A DNA stretch of 64,000 nt from Sedimentimonas flavescens. GTDB taxonomy: Bacteria; Pseudomonadota; Alphaproteobacteria; Rhodobacterales; Rhodobacteraceae. The first letter of the stretch is position 1. Every line of letters starts with the position of its first letter. The translations under genes were made by a program, and so were the position numbers. Shown one piece after another: positions 27,903 to 37,654 of the stretch. The stretch spans positions 310,001-374,000 of the forward strand of contig NZ_JAHVAI010000001.1 in NCBI RefSeq assembly GCF_019264375.1, given 5' to 3'. The notes beneath the pieces are model-generated. The model was given only the letters and a program-made list of their open reading frames with translations, was not told where the DNA came from and did not search any database.

Positions 27903-29420
27903 TCAGAAGTCGTGCCACAGCCCCAACGCACCAAGGCGCGGGGATTTCTTGTTCGAATGGCGGTCCATGCGCGTCAGCACGTCATGCAGCACCTCGACGC
28001 CCTCGGCCAGATGCGGGCCCTTGTTCAGCATCACGCATTCGGCGCGCTGGCTCATGGCGGCATCGGTCATCTCGGCGCGGCTGGCCTGACCGTCCTTGAC
28101 CAACCCCTCTAGAACCTGCGTTGCCCAGACCACCGGTACCTCGGCGGCCTCGCAGAGCCACAGGATCTCCTCCTGAATCTCGGTCAACCGTTCAAAGCCG
28201 ATCTCGACCGCCAGATCGCCGCGCGCGATCATCACGCCCACCGGCATGCGCCCCCCTGCCTCAACGATCAGCGCGGGCAGGTTGCGCAGCGCCAGCGGCG
28301 TCTCGATCTTGAGCATCAGCGCTGGCCAGTCCTGCGGGTTGCGCCCCGGCAGCCGCTCTTCGATCGCGGCGAAAAGCGCGCGCAGATCGGCGCCGGTCTG
28401 CACGAAGGAATAGCCGATGATGTCGGCATGGCGCAGCGCGAAGTCGAGCGGAGCCATGTCGTCCTCGGTCAGGGCGGGCACGCGCAGATCGGTGCCGGGC
28501 AGGTTTACGCCCTTCTCGGGGCGGATGCGGGCACCCTTGCCGGGGGTCGAGATGACCTCGCAGATCACGCGCTCGGGCGACACGTCGGTCACGCGGGCGC
28601 GCAGCCTGCCGTCATTGATCCAGATCGCCGCGCCCTCGGTCAGCGCGGCATGCTGCGCCGGGTGGCTCAGCACCGCCTGAACCCGGCCCGATTTGCGCAG
28701 CTTCTTCTTGCCGCGCGGCAGGGCGGGCACGATCTCGAAACTCTCGCCCACATGCAGGCGCTCTTCCTCGCCCGAGACCGCCTTGATCCGCAGCTTGGGG
28801 CCGGGCAGGTCAATCTGCACCGGCACGCGACGGCCCATCTCGGCCCCCAGACGGCGAGCATGGCCGATCATCGCGGCCCATTCCTCGGGGGTGTCATGGG
28901 CGCAGTTGATGCGCAGGCAATCGGCGCCCGCCGCCAGCAATTGCGCGATCAGTTCGGGGCCGTCGGCAGCTGCTGTGGGCAGGGTGACCATGATGCGCGT
29001 CTGCGGGTTACCCCGACGCGCGCCGAACAGATGATCGCGCCGCGCCGCCAGCCGCGCCGGCCCGGCCGCAAAGACCTCGACCGGCGGGTACTCGGCCTCG
29101 CCCTCGCCGCCGATCAAGGCTAGCGACGCCAGCACCGCATCGATCGACGCGCGCACATGGCTTTCCGCCCGCCCCAGCGAGCTGAGCCCCAGCGACGCCA
29201 AAGGCGCCTGAAACGGCACCAGATCGCCCCGCCGCAGCGCCAGATAATCCGCCAGGTTACGCGCCGAGGCTACGAATTCAGGGCGCAGGATCAGCCCGTC
29301 CCAATGCTCCATCGTCGCCGCTGCGCGCCGCGCCATGTCGGCCCGAAGCACCTCCAGCGCCCGATACAGGCCCCGTGCCTGCGCACGCCGCTCGCGTGCC
29401 TCGACCTCTGCAAGACTCAT
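27903..29420 (-). CDS. pyk: variant pyruvate kinase with N-terminal extension
   Basis: Pyruvate kinase-like protein (505 aa). Residues 1-140 are an unassigned, mostly helical N-terminal domain; the catalytic barrel starts at about 141 and no C-terminal effector domain is left. Active-site residues remain: Arg170, Asn172, His175, Asp204, Arg211, Lys371, Glu373, Asp402 and Thr434. The potassium-site serine is Ala174, and Lys209 occupies the position of Glu117 in the muscle enzyme, the marker of K+-independent enzymes. The usual MLSGETAKG loop is replaced by MLNKGPHLAEG. GGAGG lies 6 bases before the ATG. Activity as pyruvate kinase is plausible but untested. Confidence 0.85.
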   Translation of the reverse strand: MSLAEVEARERRAQARGLYRALEVLRADMARRAAATMEHWDGLILRPEFVASARNLADYLALRRGDLVPFQAPLASLGLSSLGRAESHVRASIDAVLASLALIGGEGEAEYPPVEVFAAGPARLAARRDHLFGARRGNPQTRIMVTLPTAAADGPELIAQLLAAGADCLRINCAHDTPEEWAAMIGHARRLGAEMGRRVPVQIDLPGPKLRIKAVSGEEERLHVGESFEIVPALPRGKKKLRKSGRVQAVLSHPAQHAALTEGAAIWINDGRLRARVTDVSPERVICEVISTPGKGARIRPEKGVNLPGTDLRVPALTEDDMAPLDFALRHADIIGYSFVQTGADLRALFAAIEERLPGRNPQDWPALMLKIETPLALRNLPALIVEAGGRMPVGVMIARGDLAVEIGFERLTEIQEEILWLCEAAEVPVVWATQVLEGLVKDGQASRAEMTDAAMSQRAECVMLNKGPHLAEGVEVLHDVLTRMDRHSNKKSPRLGALGLWHDF

Positions 29421-29607
29421 TGCAACCTCCTGTAGACCACCCGCAAAGTCCGCTACAGCGCCGATGCGACAAACCGGTGACAGCCCTGTGACGGCGCGGT
29501 TACGATGTCGCGCCCAAACACCCAGCAAACCCTTGCAAGCGCGCCCCCCTTGCGTTAGCTGGGGCAGGATTTTTGCCGGGACGGTTCCGGCGCTTCAGGG
29601 GGGTAGG

Positions 29608-30870
29608 ATGCCGCTTCTCGTCATGAAATTCGGTGGCACCTCGGTAGCCGACCTCGACCGTATCCAGAATGCGGCCGCGAAGGTCCAGCGCGAGGTTGAA
29701 CGCGGTTACGATGTCATCGTCATCGTGTCGGCCATGTCGGGCAAGACAAATGAACTGGTCGGTTGGGTCGAGCAGACCTCTCCGCTCTACGACGCGCGCG
29801 AATACGACGCGGTCGTGGCCTCGGGCGAGAACGTGACCGCCGGCCTGATGGCGCTACGCCTGCAAGAGATGGGCGTGCCCGCACGCAGCTGGCAGGGCTG
29901 GCAGGTGCCGATCAACACGACCTCGGCGCATTCGGCCGCGCGTTTCGTGTCGATCCCGCGCGAGAATATCGACGCCAAGTTCGCCGAGGGCATGAAGGTC
30001 GCGGTCGTCGCGGGCTTCCAGGGCCTGTCGGCCGAGGGCCGCATCACCACGCTCGGCCGTGGCGGTTCGGACACGACCGCCGTGGCCTTCGCCGCCGCGT
30101 TCGGCGCGGAGCGTTGCGACATCTACACCGACGTGGACGGCGTCTACACGACCGACCCGCGGATCAGCTCGAAAGCGCGCAAGCTCGAGAAGATCGCCTT
30201 CGAGGAGATGCTCGAACTGGCCTCGCTTGGTGCGAAAGTGCTGCAAACCCGCTCAGTCGAGCTGGCAATGCGTTATAATGTGCGCCTGCGGGTGCTGTCG
30301 TCCTTCGAGGACACCGACGAAAACTCTGGAACCCTTGTCTGCGGTGAGGATGAAATCATGGAATCGAAAGTCGTCTCGGGCGTGGCCTATTCGCGTGACG
30401 AAGCCAAGATCACGCTCTTCACCATCGAAGACCGTCCGGGCGTGGCCCAGGCCATCTTCGGGCCGCTGTCGGATGCGGGCGTGAACGTTGATATGATCGT
30501 TCAGAACATCTCGGAAAAAGACTATGACGAAGCCCATTCCGGCGCCGTCACCGACATGACCTTCTCCTGCCCGATCAACCAGGTGGCCCGCGCCAAGAAG
30601 GCGATGGAAGATGCGATGGCCGCTGGCCTGATCAACTACGACGACCTGATCATCGACACCGAGGTCGCCAAGGTTTCGGTCGTCGGCATCGGTATGCGTT
30701 CGCACGCCGGCGTCGCAGCGACCATGTTCAAGGCACTTGCCGCAGAAAACATCAACATCAAGGTCATCTCGACCTCCGAGATCAAGATTTCGGTGCTGAT
30801 CGACCGGAAATATATGGAACTGGCCGTGCAGGCCCTCCATGATGCCTTCGAACTGGAGAAAGCGGCCTGA
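29608..30870 (+). CDS. lysC: aspartate kinase
   Basis: Phosphorylates aspartate, the first step to lysine, threonine and methionine (420 aa). Signatures are MKFGGTSVAD at the N-terminus, TTLGRGGSDTTAVAFAAA and YTDVDGVYTTDPR. Two C-terminal ACT domains (about 260-420) give end-product feedback. The start was chosen at MPLLVMKFGG because GGGGGTAGG precedes it and the longer frame is antisense to the kinase gene. Divergent from pyk; ptsP follows 38 bp later. Confidence 0.97.
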   Translation: MPLLVMKFGGTSVADLDRIQNAAAKVQREVERGYDVIVIVSAMSGKTNELVGWVEQTSPLYDAREYDAVVASGENVTAGLMALRLQEMGVPARSWQGWQVPINTTSAHSAARFVSIPRENIDAKFAEGMKVAVVAGFQGLSAEGRITTLGRGGSDTTAVAFAAAFGAERCDIYTDVDGVYTTDPRISSKARKLEKIAFEEMLELASLGAKVLQTRSVELAMRYNVRLRVLSSFEDTDENSGTLVCGEDEIMESKVVSGVAYSRDEAKITLFTIEDRPGVAQAIFGPLSDAGVNVDMIVQNISEKDYDEAHSGAVTDMTFSCPINQVARAKKAMEDAMAAGLINYDDLIIDTEVAKVSVVGIGMRSHAGVAATMFKALAAENINIKVISTSEIKISVLIDRKYMELAVQALHDAFELEKAA

Positions 30871-30908
30871 GGCACTCAGGCCCAGAGGGAGAGGACTGGG
30901 CGAGGTCA

Positions 30909-33152
30909 ATGGTGGAACGCAGCGAAAGTGACAGCCGCAGCTTGCTGCGGCGCCTGCGCGATACATTGGCCACCCCCGGCGGCGGTCAGGATCGGCTTGA
31001 CCGCATCACCCATCTGATCGCCGATTCGATGCGCACCCAGGTGTGCTCGATCTACCTCTTCCGCGATCCCGAAACGCTCGAGCTTTGCGCGACCGAGGGC
31101 CTGAACCCCGAATCCGTCCACAAGACGCGGATGCGGCTGGGTGAGGGCCTGGTGGGGCGCGTCGCGCGCACGGGTCAGCCGGTGAACACCGGCAACGCTC
31201 CCTCCGAGCCGGGCTTCCGCTACATGCCCGAGACGGGCGAAGAGATTTACTCCTCCTTCCTCGGCGTGCCGATCCAGCGCGTGGGCGAGAAACTCGGCGT
31301 GCTGGTCGTTCAGTCGCGTGAGGCGCGCGAGTTTTCCGAAGACGAGGTTTACGGCCTTGAGGTCGTGGCCATGGTGCTGGCCGAGATGACCGAGCTTGGC
31401 GCCTTCATAGGCGACAACAATAATGGCATCGGCGCGGCACATCGCTTCACGGTCATGTTCCGGGGCACCACCGGCCAGGAAGGCGCCGCCGAGGGCCGCG
31501 TCTGGCTGCATGAGCCGCGCGTGGTCGTCACCAACCCGGTCGGCGACGACCCGGACGCCGAACTCAAGCGCCTCGAAGAGGCGATCCAGGCGTTGCAGGC
31601 GCAAATCGAGGACATGCTCGAGGGCTCGGCCGCCATGGACAAAGAGCACCGCCAGGTGCTCGAAACCTACAAGATGCTGGCGCATTCGCGCGGCTGGTTC
31701 CGCCGCATGTCCGAGGATATCGGGCTTGGCCTTTCGGCCGAGGCGGCCGTCGAGAAAGAGCAATCCACCGCCCGCGCGCGATTGGAGCAATCACCCGACC
31801 TCTATCTGCGCGAGCGGCTCAATGACCTCGACGATCTGTCGAACCGGCTGCTGCGACTGCTGACCGGTCAGGGCAAGGATACAGGGGCCGAGCTGCCCCC
31901 CGACCCGGTTCTGATCGCTCGCAACATCGGCCCGGCGGAGTTGCTGGAGTATGGGCGCGCGCTCAGGGGTGTGGTGCTTGAAGAGGGTTCGGTCGGCTCG
32001 CACGCCGCCATCGTGGCCCGCGCGCTTTCGATCCCGCTGGTGATTCATGCCGCGCGCATCACCACCGAGGCGCTGAACGGCGATCTGATTCTGGTCGATG
32101 GCGATCAGGGCTTCGTCCATCTGCGGCCCGAGGAAACCGTCGCCGCCGCCTTCCGCGACAAGATCGCCATGCAGGCCGAGGCGCAAAAGCGCTATGCCGA
32201 TCTGCGCGAACAGCCAGCGACGGACCAGTCAGGCCAGACCATCTCGCTGATGATGAACGCGGGACTCATGGCCGATCTGCCCTCGCTCAACGGATCGGGG
32301 GCCGATGGTGTGGGCCTGTTCCGCACCGAATTGCAGTTCCTCACCCGGACCCGCGTGCCGCGCCGTTCGGAGCTTGCGGCGCTCTATAAGCGCGTGATGG
32401 ATGCGGCGGGCGACAAGCGCGTGCATTTCCGCACGCTCGACATCGGCTCGGACAAGGTCCTGCCCTATATGAAGCCGCAGGACGAGCCGAACCCCGCGAT
32501 GGGCTGGCGCGCGATCCGCGTGGGGCTCGACAAGCCGGGCGTGCTGCGGATGCAGTTGCAGGCGCTGATCCGAGGGGCCGAGGGGCGGCCGCTGTCGGTG
32601 ATGTTCCCCTTTATCGCCACGCCGAACGAGTTCCACGCCGCCCGCGACTCGCTGCTGCGCGAGATGGAGCGCGAATCCGCGCTTGGCCGCACCGTGCCCT
32701 GCGATCTGAAAATCGGCGCCATGCTGGAAACCCCCTCGCTTGGCTTCGCGCCCGAGAGCTTCTTCAAGGCCTGCGATTTCATCTCGATCGGCGGGAACGA
32801 TCTCAAGCAGTTCTTCTTCGCTGCCGATCGCGAGAATGAACGCGTACGGCGGCGCTATGACACGCTCGATGCGGCCTTCCTGACCTTCATCGAACAGATC
32901 ATCGCGCGCTGCGCGGCGAACAACACCGCCCTGAGCTTCTGCGGCGAGGATGCCGGCCGCCCGGTCGAGGCGCTGGCGCTGGCCGCGCTTGGTGTGCCGA
33001 CGCTGTCGATGCGCCCGGCCTCGATTGGCCCGGTCAAGCACCTGATCCGCCGCGCCGATCTGCGTGAGCTGCGCGAGATCATCGTGAACGCCCGTGACGC
33101 CGGCGCGCAATCGCTGCGCCCCGCGGTCACCGCCTATCTCGCCAATCTCTAG
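30909..33152 (+). CDS. ptsP: phosphoenolpyruvate-protein phosphotransferase, EI-Ntr
   Basis: Enzyme I of the nitrogen-related PTS (747 aa), transferring phosphate from PEP to NPr in a regulatory relay. An N-terminal GAF domain (about 20-165; ITHLIADSMRTQVCSIYLF) is followed by the EI domain with phospho-accepting His365 in GSVGSHAAIVARAL. The PEP-binding barrel contains DGVGLFRTELQFL, MFPFIATPNEF and SFCGEDAGRP. It lies just after lysC, a conserved order in the group. The stop overlaps the convergent EcsC-family gene by 4 bp. Confidence 0.96.
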   Translation: MVERSESDSRSLLRRLRDTLATPGGGQDRLDRITHLIADSMRTQVCSIYLFRDPETLELCATEGLNPESVHKTRMRLGEGLVGRVARTGQPVNTGNAPSEPGFRYMPETGEEIYSSFLGVPIQRVGEKLGVLVVQSREAREFSEDEVYGLEVVAMVLAEMTELGAFIGDNNNGIGAAHRFTVMFRGTTGQEGAAEGRVWLHEPRVVVTNPVGDDPDAELKRLEEAIQALQAQIEDMLEGSAAMDKEHRQVLETYKMLAHSRGWFRRMSEDIGLGLSAEAAVEKEQSTARARLEQSPDLYLRERLNDLDDLSNRLLRLLTGQGKDTGAELPPDPVLIARNIGPAELLEYGRALRGVVLEEGSVGSHAAIVARALSIPLVIHAARITTEALNGDLILVDGDQGFVHLRPEETVAAAFRDKIAMQAEAQKRYADLREQPATDQSGQTISLMMNAGLMADLPSLNGSGADGVGLFRTELQFLTRTRVPRRSELAALYKRVMDAAGDKRVHFRTLDIGSDKVLPYMKPQDEPNPAMGWRAIRVGLDKPGVLRMQLQALIRGAEGRPLSVMFPFIATPNEFHAARDSLLREMERESALGRTVPCDLKIGAMLETPSLGFAPESFFKACDFISIGGNDLKQFFFAADRENERVRRRYDTLDAAFLTFIEQIIARCAANNTALSFCGEDAGRPVEALALAALGVPTLSMRPASIGPVKHLIRRADLRELREIIVNARDAGAQSLRPAVTAYLANL

Positions 33153-33916
33153 CCCTTGGGTTTCGGCGCGATCCGGGCAACCAGTTCCTCGCGCAGCAGG
33201 CCCTCGTCCTCGCCCGACTCGCGCGCGAGCCGCTTTAGGCCAAAATGGACGCGCGCGATCTCCTGGTAGTAGCTGGTGAAAGCATAGTTCACCGCCGCCC
33301 CCGCCACGGCACCCAGAACCGGCGCGGCCTGCGCGGCAAGTTTCTGGCCCAGAACTGCGGCAAGCCTTGGCGCCACCTTGGCGATCAGACTGTTCAGGCC
33401 CGGCCCGGTGATCGTAACCTTGGCGGCCAGGAAGCCCATGTCCGTTCCGTCGTCCGCCTCCAGCGGACCGGCGCTCGCGAAAACCCGCAGGCACTCCATC
33501 CTTACCTCGTCCGAGGCCGGATCGAAGCCATGCTCGGAGGCAATCCCCTGGATCGCACGCAAGAGCATGGTGACGGTAAAGGGCAACTCGGCCAGCGCAC
33601 CGGGCAAGCCGCCCACACCGCCTGCCGCGCCCATGGCGGTGGTCAGCGCCGTGTTGACCCAGTCGGGCCGGTCCGAGACCGCGCCGCGCGTACGCGCCGC
33701 CGCATCAAATGCCGTCTCGAGCGCACGCGATGTAGCACCCTCAAGCCCGTCACGCACCGGCTGGGGCAGTTTGCTCATCAGGTTCTCGGCTGAACCGCCG
33801 ACAAAGGCCATGACCTGCATCCCGATCCCGCCCGCTGCGCGGTGGCGCTTGGCCAATTGGTCCAGCGCGGCCTTGAGGGCCGGATCGGTCACGGGCAGAA
33901 GGATTTCTGGCTGCAT
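33149..33916 (-). CDS. EcsC family protein
   Basis: A 255-aa protein of the EcsC family, named after a gene of the B. subtilis ecs operon; the molecular role is not known. Amphipathic and glycine-rich segments are seen (ATTAMGAAGGVGGLPG-like region and AAQAAPVLGAVAGAAVNYAFTSYY), typical of proteins that associate with membranes. The ATG has a GGAGG ribosome site. It is tail-to-tail with ptsP and precedes nothing in its own direction. Confidence 0.85.
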   Translation of the reverse strand: MQPEILLPVTDPALKAALDQLAKRHRAAGGIGMQVMAFVGGSAENLMSKLPQPVRDGLEGATSRALETAFDAAARTRGAVSDRPDWVNTALTTAMGAAGGVGGLPGALAELPFTVTMLLRAIQGIASEHGFDPASDEVRMECLRVFASAGPLEADDGTDMGFLAAKVTITGPGLNSLIAKVAPRLAAVLGQKLAAQAAPVLGAVAGAAVNYAFTSYYQEIARVHFGLKRLARESGEDEGLLREELVARIAPKPKG

Positions 33917-33965
33917 CTGGGCCTCCGTTTTACCCAATATGGGCAGCAGGTGGCTGCGCGCCAGA

Positions 33966-34463
33966 TCACGAGGCAGATTTTTCCACCCATTTCCGAACAT
34001 GGCCGCGCACGCCCTGCCAGGCCCCGGGTTCCAGTTCCAGCGCCAGCACCCGGTCGGGGTTGGTCGGCGGCGGCATGATCACACCGTCGATCTTCTCGAA
34101 CCCAAAGCGCTGGTAGTAGGGCGCGTCGCCCACCAGCAACACCCGTTCCCAGCCCAGCTCATGGGCCTTGCTCAGGCTTTCATGCATCAAAAGACCGCCC
34201 AGGCCTTCGCCCTGCCGGGTCGGGTGCACAGCGACAGGCCCAAGCAATAGCACGCGCTTGCCGCCCACGCGCACAGGCCAGTAACGGATCACGGCGGCCA
34301 AAACGCCATCCTCACGCAGGGTCAGGCACAGCGGATGCACCTTCTCGACGCCGTCACGCAGCCTGTAGGAAGACAGCGCAGTGCGCCCCGGCGCAAAGCA
34401 GAGGTCGTAAAGCGCCTCCACTTCCCACCAATCGGCATCGCTTTCTACAGCAAGCTGATACAT
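33966..34463 (-). CDS. GNAT family N-acetyltransferase
   Basis: Predicted acetyltransferase of 165 aa resembling the YhbS group. The acetyl-CoA pyrophosphate loop is VHPTRQGEGLGGLLMHESL (R/QxxGxG/A type), and VLLVGDAPYYQRFGFEKID is the C-terminal half-motif common in this group. Start MYQLAVESDADW with GGGAGG upstream. It stands alone, divergent from the flavoprotein gene. Substrate unknown. Confidence 0.88.
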   Translation of the reverse strand: MYQLAVESDADWWEVEALYDLCFAPGRTALSSYRLRDGVEKVHPLCLTLREDGVLAAVIRYWPVRVGGKRVLLLGPVAVHPTRQGEGLGGLLMHESLSKAHELGWERVLLVGDAPYYQRFGFEKIDGVIMPPPTNPDRVLALELEPGAWQGVRGHVRKWVEKSAS

Positions 34464-34539
34464 CCGGCCTCCCGAATCCCTCGCCCTTCGCGCCTAACAC
34501 GCTGTAAAGTCGGGTTCAAATCAAAGGACCGATGCAGAT

Positions 34540-35139
34540 ATGTTCTACCGCCCCTCCGAAGGCCACGGCCTGCCCCATAATCCATGGAATGCGATCGTCG
34601 CGCCGCGCCCCATCGCCTGGATCTCGACGCGCGGCACAATGGGCGACAACCTTGCGCCCTACTCGTTCTTTAACGCCGTGGCCTATACCCCGCCGCAACT
34701 GGTCTTTGCCTCGACCTCCGCAAAAGCAGATCGCGAAGGCACCAAGGACACGACGGCCCAAATCCGCGAAACGGGCGTGTTTTGCGTGAATATCGTCTCG
34801 CATGACCTGATCGAGGCAATGAATGCCACCAGCGCGCCCCTGCCCGCAGGAGCCGATGAGTTTGAACACGCACGCGTGGCGAAAGCCGAATGCGAAACCA
34901 TCCCCTGCCCCCGCGCAGCCGAGGCTCCGGCGAGCCTTGAATGCCGACTGGTGCAGATCATCCCCCTGCTGGGCAAGGCGAACTACCTGATCCACGGCGA
35001 AGTCATCGGAATCCACATTCGCCCGGACTGCCTGCAAGACGGGCGCTTCAGCCCGCCCGATCGGCTCGCGCGCCTTGGTTATCGAGACTATTGTAGCGTC
35101 ACCGAGACATTCGAGCTCGCCCGCCCTGAAGACACCTGA
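34540..35139 (+). CDS. flavin reductase-like FMN-binding protein
   Basis: Split-barrel flavoprotein (199 aa) of the flavin reductase-like family. Typical sequence is VAPRPIAWISTRG and NLAPYSFFNAVAYTPPQLVFAS, which bind FMN, followed by TGVFCVNIVSHDL. The role is unclear; members reduce free flavin or act as small oxidoreductases. AAAGGA lies rather far (about 13 bases) before the ATG. Monocistronic, ended by hairpins. Confidence 0.9.
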   Translation: MFYRPSEGHGLPHNPWNAIVAPRPIAWISTRGTMGDNLAPYSFFNAVAYTPPQLVFASTSAKADREGTKDTTAQIRETGVFCVNIVSHDLIEAMNATSAPLPAGADEFEHARVAKAECETIPCPRAAEAPASLECRLVQIIPLLGKANYLIHGEVIGIHIRPDCLQDGRFSPPDRLARLGYRDYCSVTETFELARPEDT

Positions 35140-35190
35140 GGGGGCTCTGCCCCCGGCTTCGCCTCCCCCGGGATATTTTTTCAAAGCCGA
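35140..35190. repeat. GC hairpin followed by CCCCCGGGATATTTTTTCAA element
   Basis: Stem GGGGGC-TCT-GCCCCC at 35140-35154, starting right after the flavoprotein stop, leads into CTTCGCCTCCCCCGGGATAT and a T-run at 35175-35181. It serves as a terminator for the rightward gene and looks like a dispersed intergenic element related in layout to the box that follows. Confidence 0.55.
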
Positions 35191-35212
35191 ATGGGGCTGC
35201 GCTTACCCCTCC

Positions 35213-35274
35213 CTTCTTCTTGGTAGAAATACCTCGGGGGTGAGCGGCCGAGGCCGCGAGGGGGCAGCGCCCCC
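35213..35274. repeat. dispersed intergenic repeat, copy 2
   Basis: A 28-bp box at 35213-35240 matches the one at 17334-17361 in 26 of 28 positions. It is followed by GCGGCC-GA-GGCCGC and a GGGGGC-AGC-GCCCCC hairpin (35260-35274). Between convergent genes here it probably terminates both. Confidence 0.7.
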
Positions 35275-36125
35275 TACTTCCGCCCACGCCACAAGGTATA
35301 GACACCCGAGGCGATGATCAGCCCCGCGCCCATGAGGGTCGCGGCGTCGGGACGCTCTCCGAAAACCAGAACGCCAAGGAAAAGCGCGAAGATCAGCCGT
35401 GTGTAGCGGAATGGGGTGACGACCGAGACCTCACCCACCCGCATCGCGGCGGTCAGACTCCAATAGGCAGCAACCCCGAAAACGGTTGCGCCAACGACTG
35501 GAAGCAGTTCGACCGTCACCGGTACGCGCGCGCCGCCGGTGAAGGCGAGGATGATAAGACCTGTCGGGATCAGCACCGCAAAGCCGTAGATCCCAAGCTG
35601 AAGATTCGACAGCACCTTGGGCGCTGCCCGTGTTGCCAGATCCCGTCCGGCAAACCCCAAAAGCCCTAGCACAGTCCAGAGCGCAGCGGGCACAAAGCCC
35701 TCAAGCCCCGGGCGCAAGATCACCAGAACACCCAGAAAACCTATGGCGATGGCCGTCCAGCGCCGCGGACCGACTTTCTCTCGAAAGAACAGCGCCGCGC
35801 CTGCGACCACGACCAGGGGCGTCGCCTGCAAGATGGCCGATGCGTTCGACAGAGGCGTCAGCGCAATACCAATCGTGTATCCCAACCGCCCTGCCATCTC
35901 GAACCCCGCCTTGGTCAGCAAGAGCGGACTTGCCACCGCCGGATGCCACAGCTTTTGCCCTGCGCGCAGCGTCAGCACGGCGAAAGCGATCGTACCGCCC
36001 AACCCAAAGAGCGCCAGGACCTCGCCCACAGGCAAGGCGCTCGCTGCGCTCTTGACGAACATGTCCTCGACCGCGAAGAGCGCCATCGCCACCGTCATCA
36101 GCACGGCGCCGCGCATATTATCCAT
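35274..36125 (-). CDS. EamA family (drug/metabolite transporter) membrane protein
   Basis: Ten-helix DMT-superfamily transporter (283 aa) with two EamA repeats. The first starts MTVAMALFAVEDMFVKSAA and the second begins near TVLGLLGFAGRDLATR. The conserved PLVVVAGAALFFREKVGPRRW and RYTRLIFALFLGVLVFGERPD stretches end the repeats. The start MDNMRGAV has GGAGCGACA upstream. It is divergent from mtnP. Its substrate is unknown; exporters of amino acids or metabolites are common in the family. Confidence 0.9.
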   Translation of the reverse strand: MDNMRGAVLMTVAMALFAVEDMFVKSAASALPVGEVLALFGLGGTIAFAVLTLRAGQKLWHPAVASPLLLTKAGFEMAGRLGYTIGIALTPLSNASAILQATPLVVVAGAALFFREKVGPRRWTAIAIGFLGVLVILRPGLEGFVPAALWTVLGLLGFAGRDLATRAAPKVLSNLQLGIYGFAVLIPTGLIILAFTGGARVPVTVELLPVVGATVFGVAAYWSLTAAMRVGEVSVVTPFRYTRLIFALFLGVLVFGERPDAATLMGAGLIIASGVYTLWRGRK

Positions 36126-36240
36126 TGTCGCTCCGATTCCTGATACAGGCGGGCGCATCGCCCTCTGCATCCCCAATATCCGCTTTTCAGGGCGAGCGCG
36201 CGGGCCTAATCTCGCCGCAGAGCAGAAATCGGAGGGTGGC

Positions 36241-37113
36241 ATGGACAGAATGATCGGGATCATCGGCGGCTCGGGGGTCTATGAGATCTCGGGCCTGCAA
36301 GATGCGCGATGGCAGAGGGTTGAGACCCCTTGGGGTGCGCCCTCCGACGAGGTCCTGACCGGTATTCTGAACGGCGTTCGCATGGCCTTCCTGCCGCGTC
36401 ACGGGCGCGGCCATGTCCACACACCCACGACCGTCCCCTACCGCGCCAATATCGCCGCGATGAAGATGCTCGGCGTCACCGATCTGGTCGCGGTATCGGC
36501 CGTTGGCAGTCTCAAGGAAGCCTATGCGCCGGGCGATTTCCTGATCGTGGATCAGTATATCGACCGCACCTTCGCACGCGAAAAGACCTTCTTCGAGCCG
36601 GGCCTCGTCGGCCATGTCTCGGTCGCGCATCCGACCTGCGCGCGGCTGTCGGCGGCCTGCGTGGCGGCGGCACGGACGCAGGGGATGACAGTGCATGAGG
36701 GCGGCACCTATGTCGCCATGGAGGGGCCGCAGTTCTCGACCCTCGCCGAAAGCCGCCTTTATCGCAGCTGGGGCGCCGATGTCATCGGTATGACCGGGAT
36801 GCCCGAGGCCAAGCTCGCCCGCGAGGCCGAGCTTTGCTATGCCTGCGTCGCGATGATCACCGATTATGACTGCTGGCACCCCGACCACGATGCCGTTGAC
36901 GTTGCGCAAGTGGTTGCGACCGCGATGAAAAATGCCGACAAGGCACGCGGATTGGTAGCGGCCCTTCCGGGCCTTCTGGCTGGTCTGGCAGTGGATTGCA
37001 CCGAGGGCTGTGGCCATGCGCTCGACAGCGCGATCATGACCGCCCCCGCAAAGCGCGACCCCGAGGTGATTGCCCGCTGCATGCCCGTGATGGGCCGCGT
37101 TCTGAAAGGCTGA
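36241..37113 (+). CDS. mtnP: S-methyl-5'-thioadenosine phosphorylase
   Basis: Phosphorolyses methylthioadenosine to adenine and methylthioribose-1-phosphate (290 aa), recycling the by-product of polyamine synthesis. Motifs are [46 protein letters not shown] and [21 protein letters not shown], with [10 protein letters not shown]. The adenine made is the substrate of the next gene, apt, 4 bp downstream: a functional two-gene salvage operon. CGGAGGGTGGC precedes the ATG. Confidence 0.96.
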   Translation: MDRMIGIIGGSGVYEISGLQDARWQRVETPWGAPSDEVLTGILNGVRMAFLPRHGRGHVHTPTTVPYRANIAAMKMLGVTDLVAVSAVGSLKEAYAPGDFLIVDQYIDRTFAREKTFFEPGLVGHVSVAHPTCARLSAACVAAARTQGMTVHEGGTYVAMEGPQFSTLAESRLYRSWGADVIGMTGMPEAKLAREAELCYACVAMITDYDCWHPDHDAVDVAQVVATAMKNADKARGLVAALPGLLAGLAVDCTEGCGHALDSAIMTAPAKRDPEVIARCMPVMGRVLKG

Positions 37114-37117
37114 CTCC

Positions 37118-37648
37118 ATGAAAACCGTCAAGGATTACATCCGCACCATCGCCGATTTCCCGCATGAGGGTATCATGTTCCGCGATGTGACCACCCTCTT
37201 CGCGGATGCGCGCGGCTTTCGCATGGCGATCGACCAGCTTTTGCACCCCTGGGCGGGCGAAAAGATCGACAAGGTCGTCGGGCTTGAGGCACGCGGCTTC
37301 ATTCTTGGCGGCGCCATCGCGCACCAGCTCTCCAAGGGCTTCGTGCCGATCCGCAAGAAGGGCAAGCTGCCGGGTCAGACACTCAGCCAAGCCTACAAGC
37401 TGGAATATGGCGAGGCGATCATGGAAATCCACGAAGACGCCATCCAGCCCGGCGAGCGGGTGCTGATCGTCGATGATCTGCTGGCCACTGGCGGCACCTG
37501 CGGCGCGGGCATCAAGCTGATCGAGCGTCTGGGTGGCGAGATCGTCGGCTGCTCGTTCATCGTCGATCTGCCCGAGCTTGGCGGGCGCGAATTGCTCGAA
37601 AGCCTCGGGATGTCGGTGAGCGTGCTGTGCGAGTTCGAGGGGCTCTGA
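37118..37648 (+). CDS. apt: adenine phosphoribosyltransferase
   Basis: Converts adenine and PRPP to AMP (176 aa). It begins [25 protein letters not shown] and has [16 protein letters not shown] and the PRPP loop [13 protein letters not shown] (residues about 118-130). It starts 4 bp after mtnP, using the adenine released there. The stop lies 6 bp from the convergent FAD oxidase stop. Confidence 0.97.
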   Translation: MKTVKDYIRTIADFPHEGIMFRDVTTLFADARGFRMAIDQLLHPWAGEKIDKVVGLEARGFILGGAIAHQLSKGFVPIRKKGKLPGQTLSQAYKLEYGEAIMEIHEDAIQPGERVLIVDDLLATGGTCGAGIKLIERLGGEIVGCSFIVDLPELGGRELLESLGMSVSVLCEFEGL

Positions 37649-37654
37649 GCGCCC

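Noticed and set aside
34073-34084. CATGATCACACC within an acetyltransferase gene
   Set aside because: It is within coding sequence and matches only half of the palindrome.
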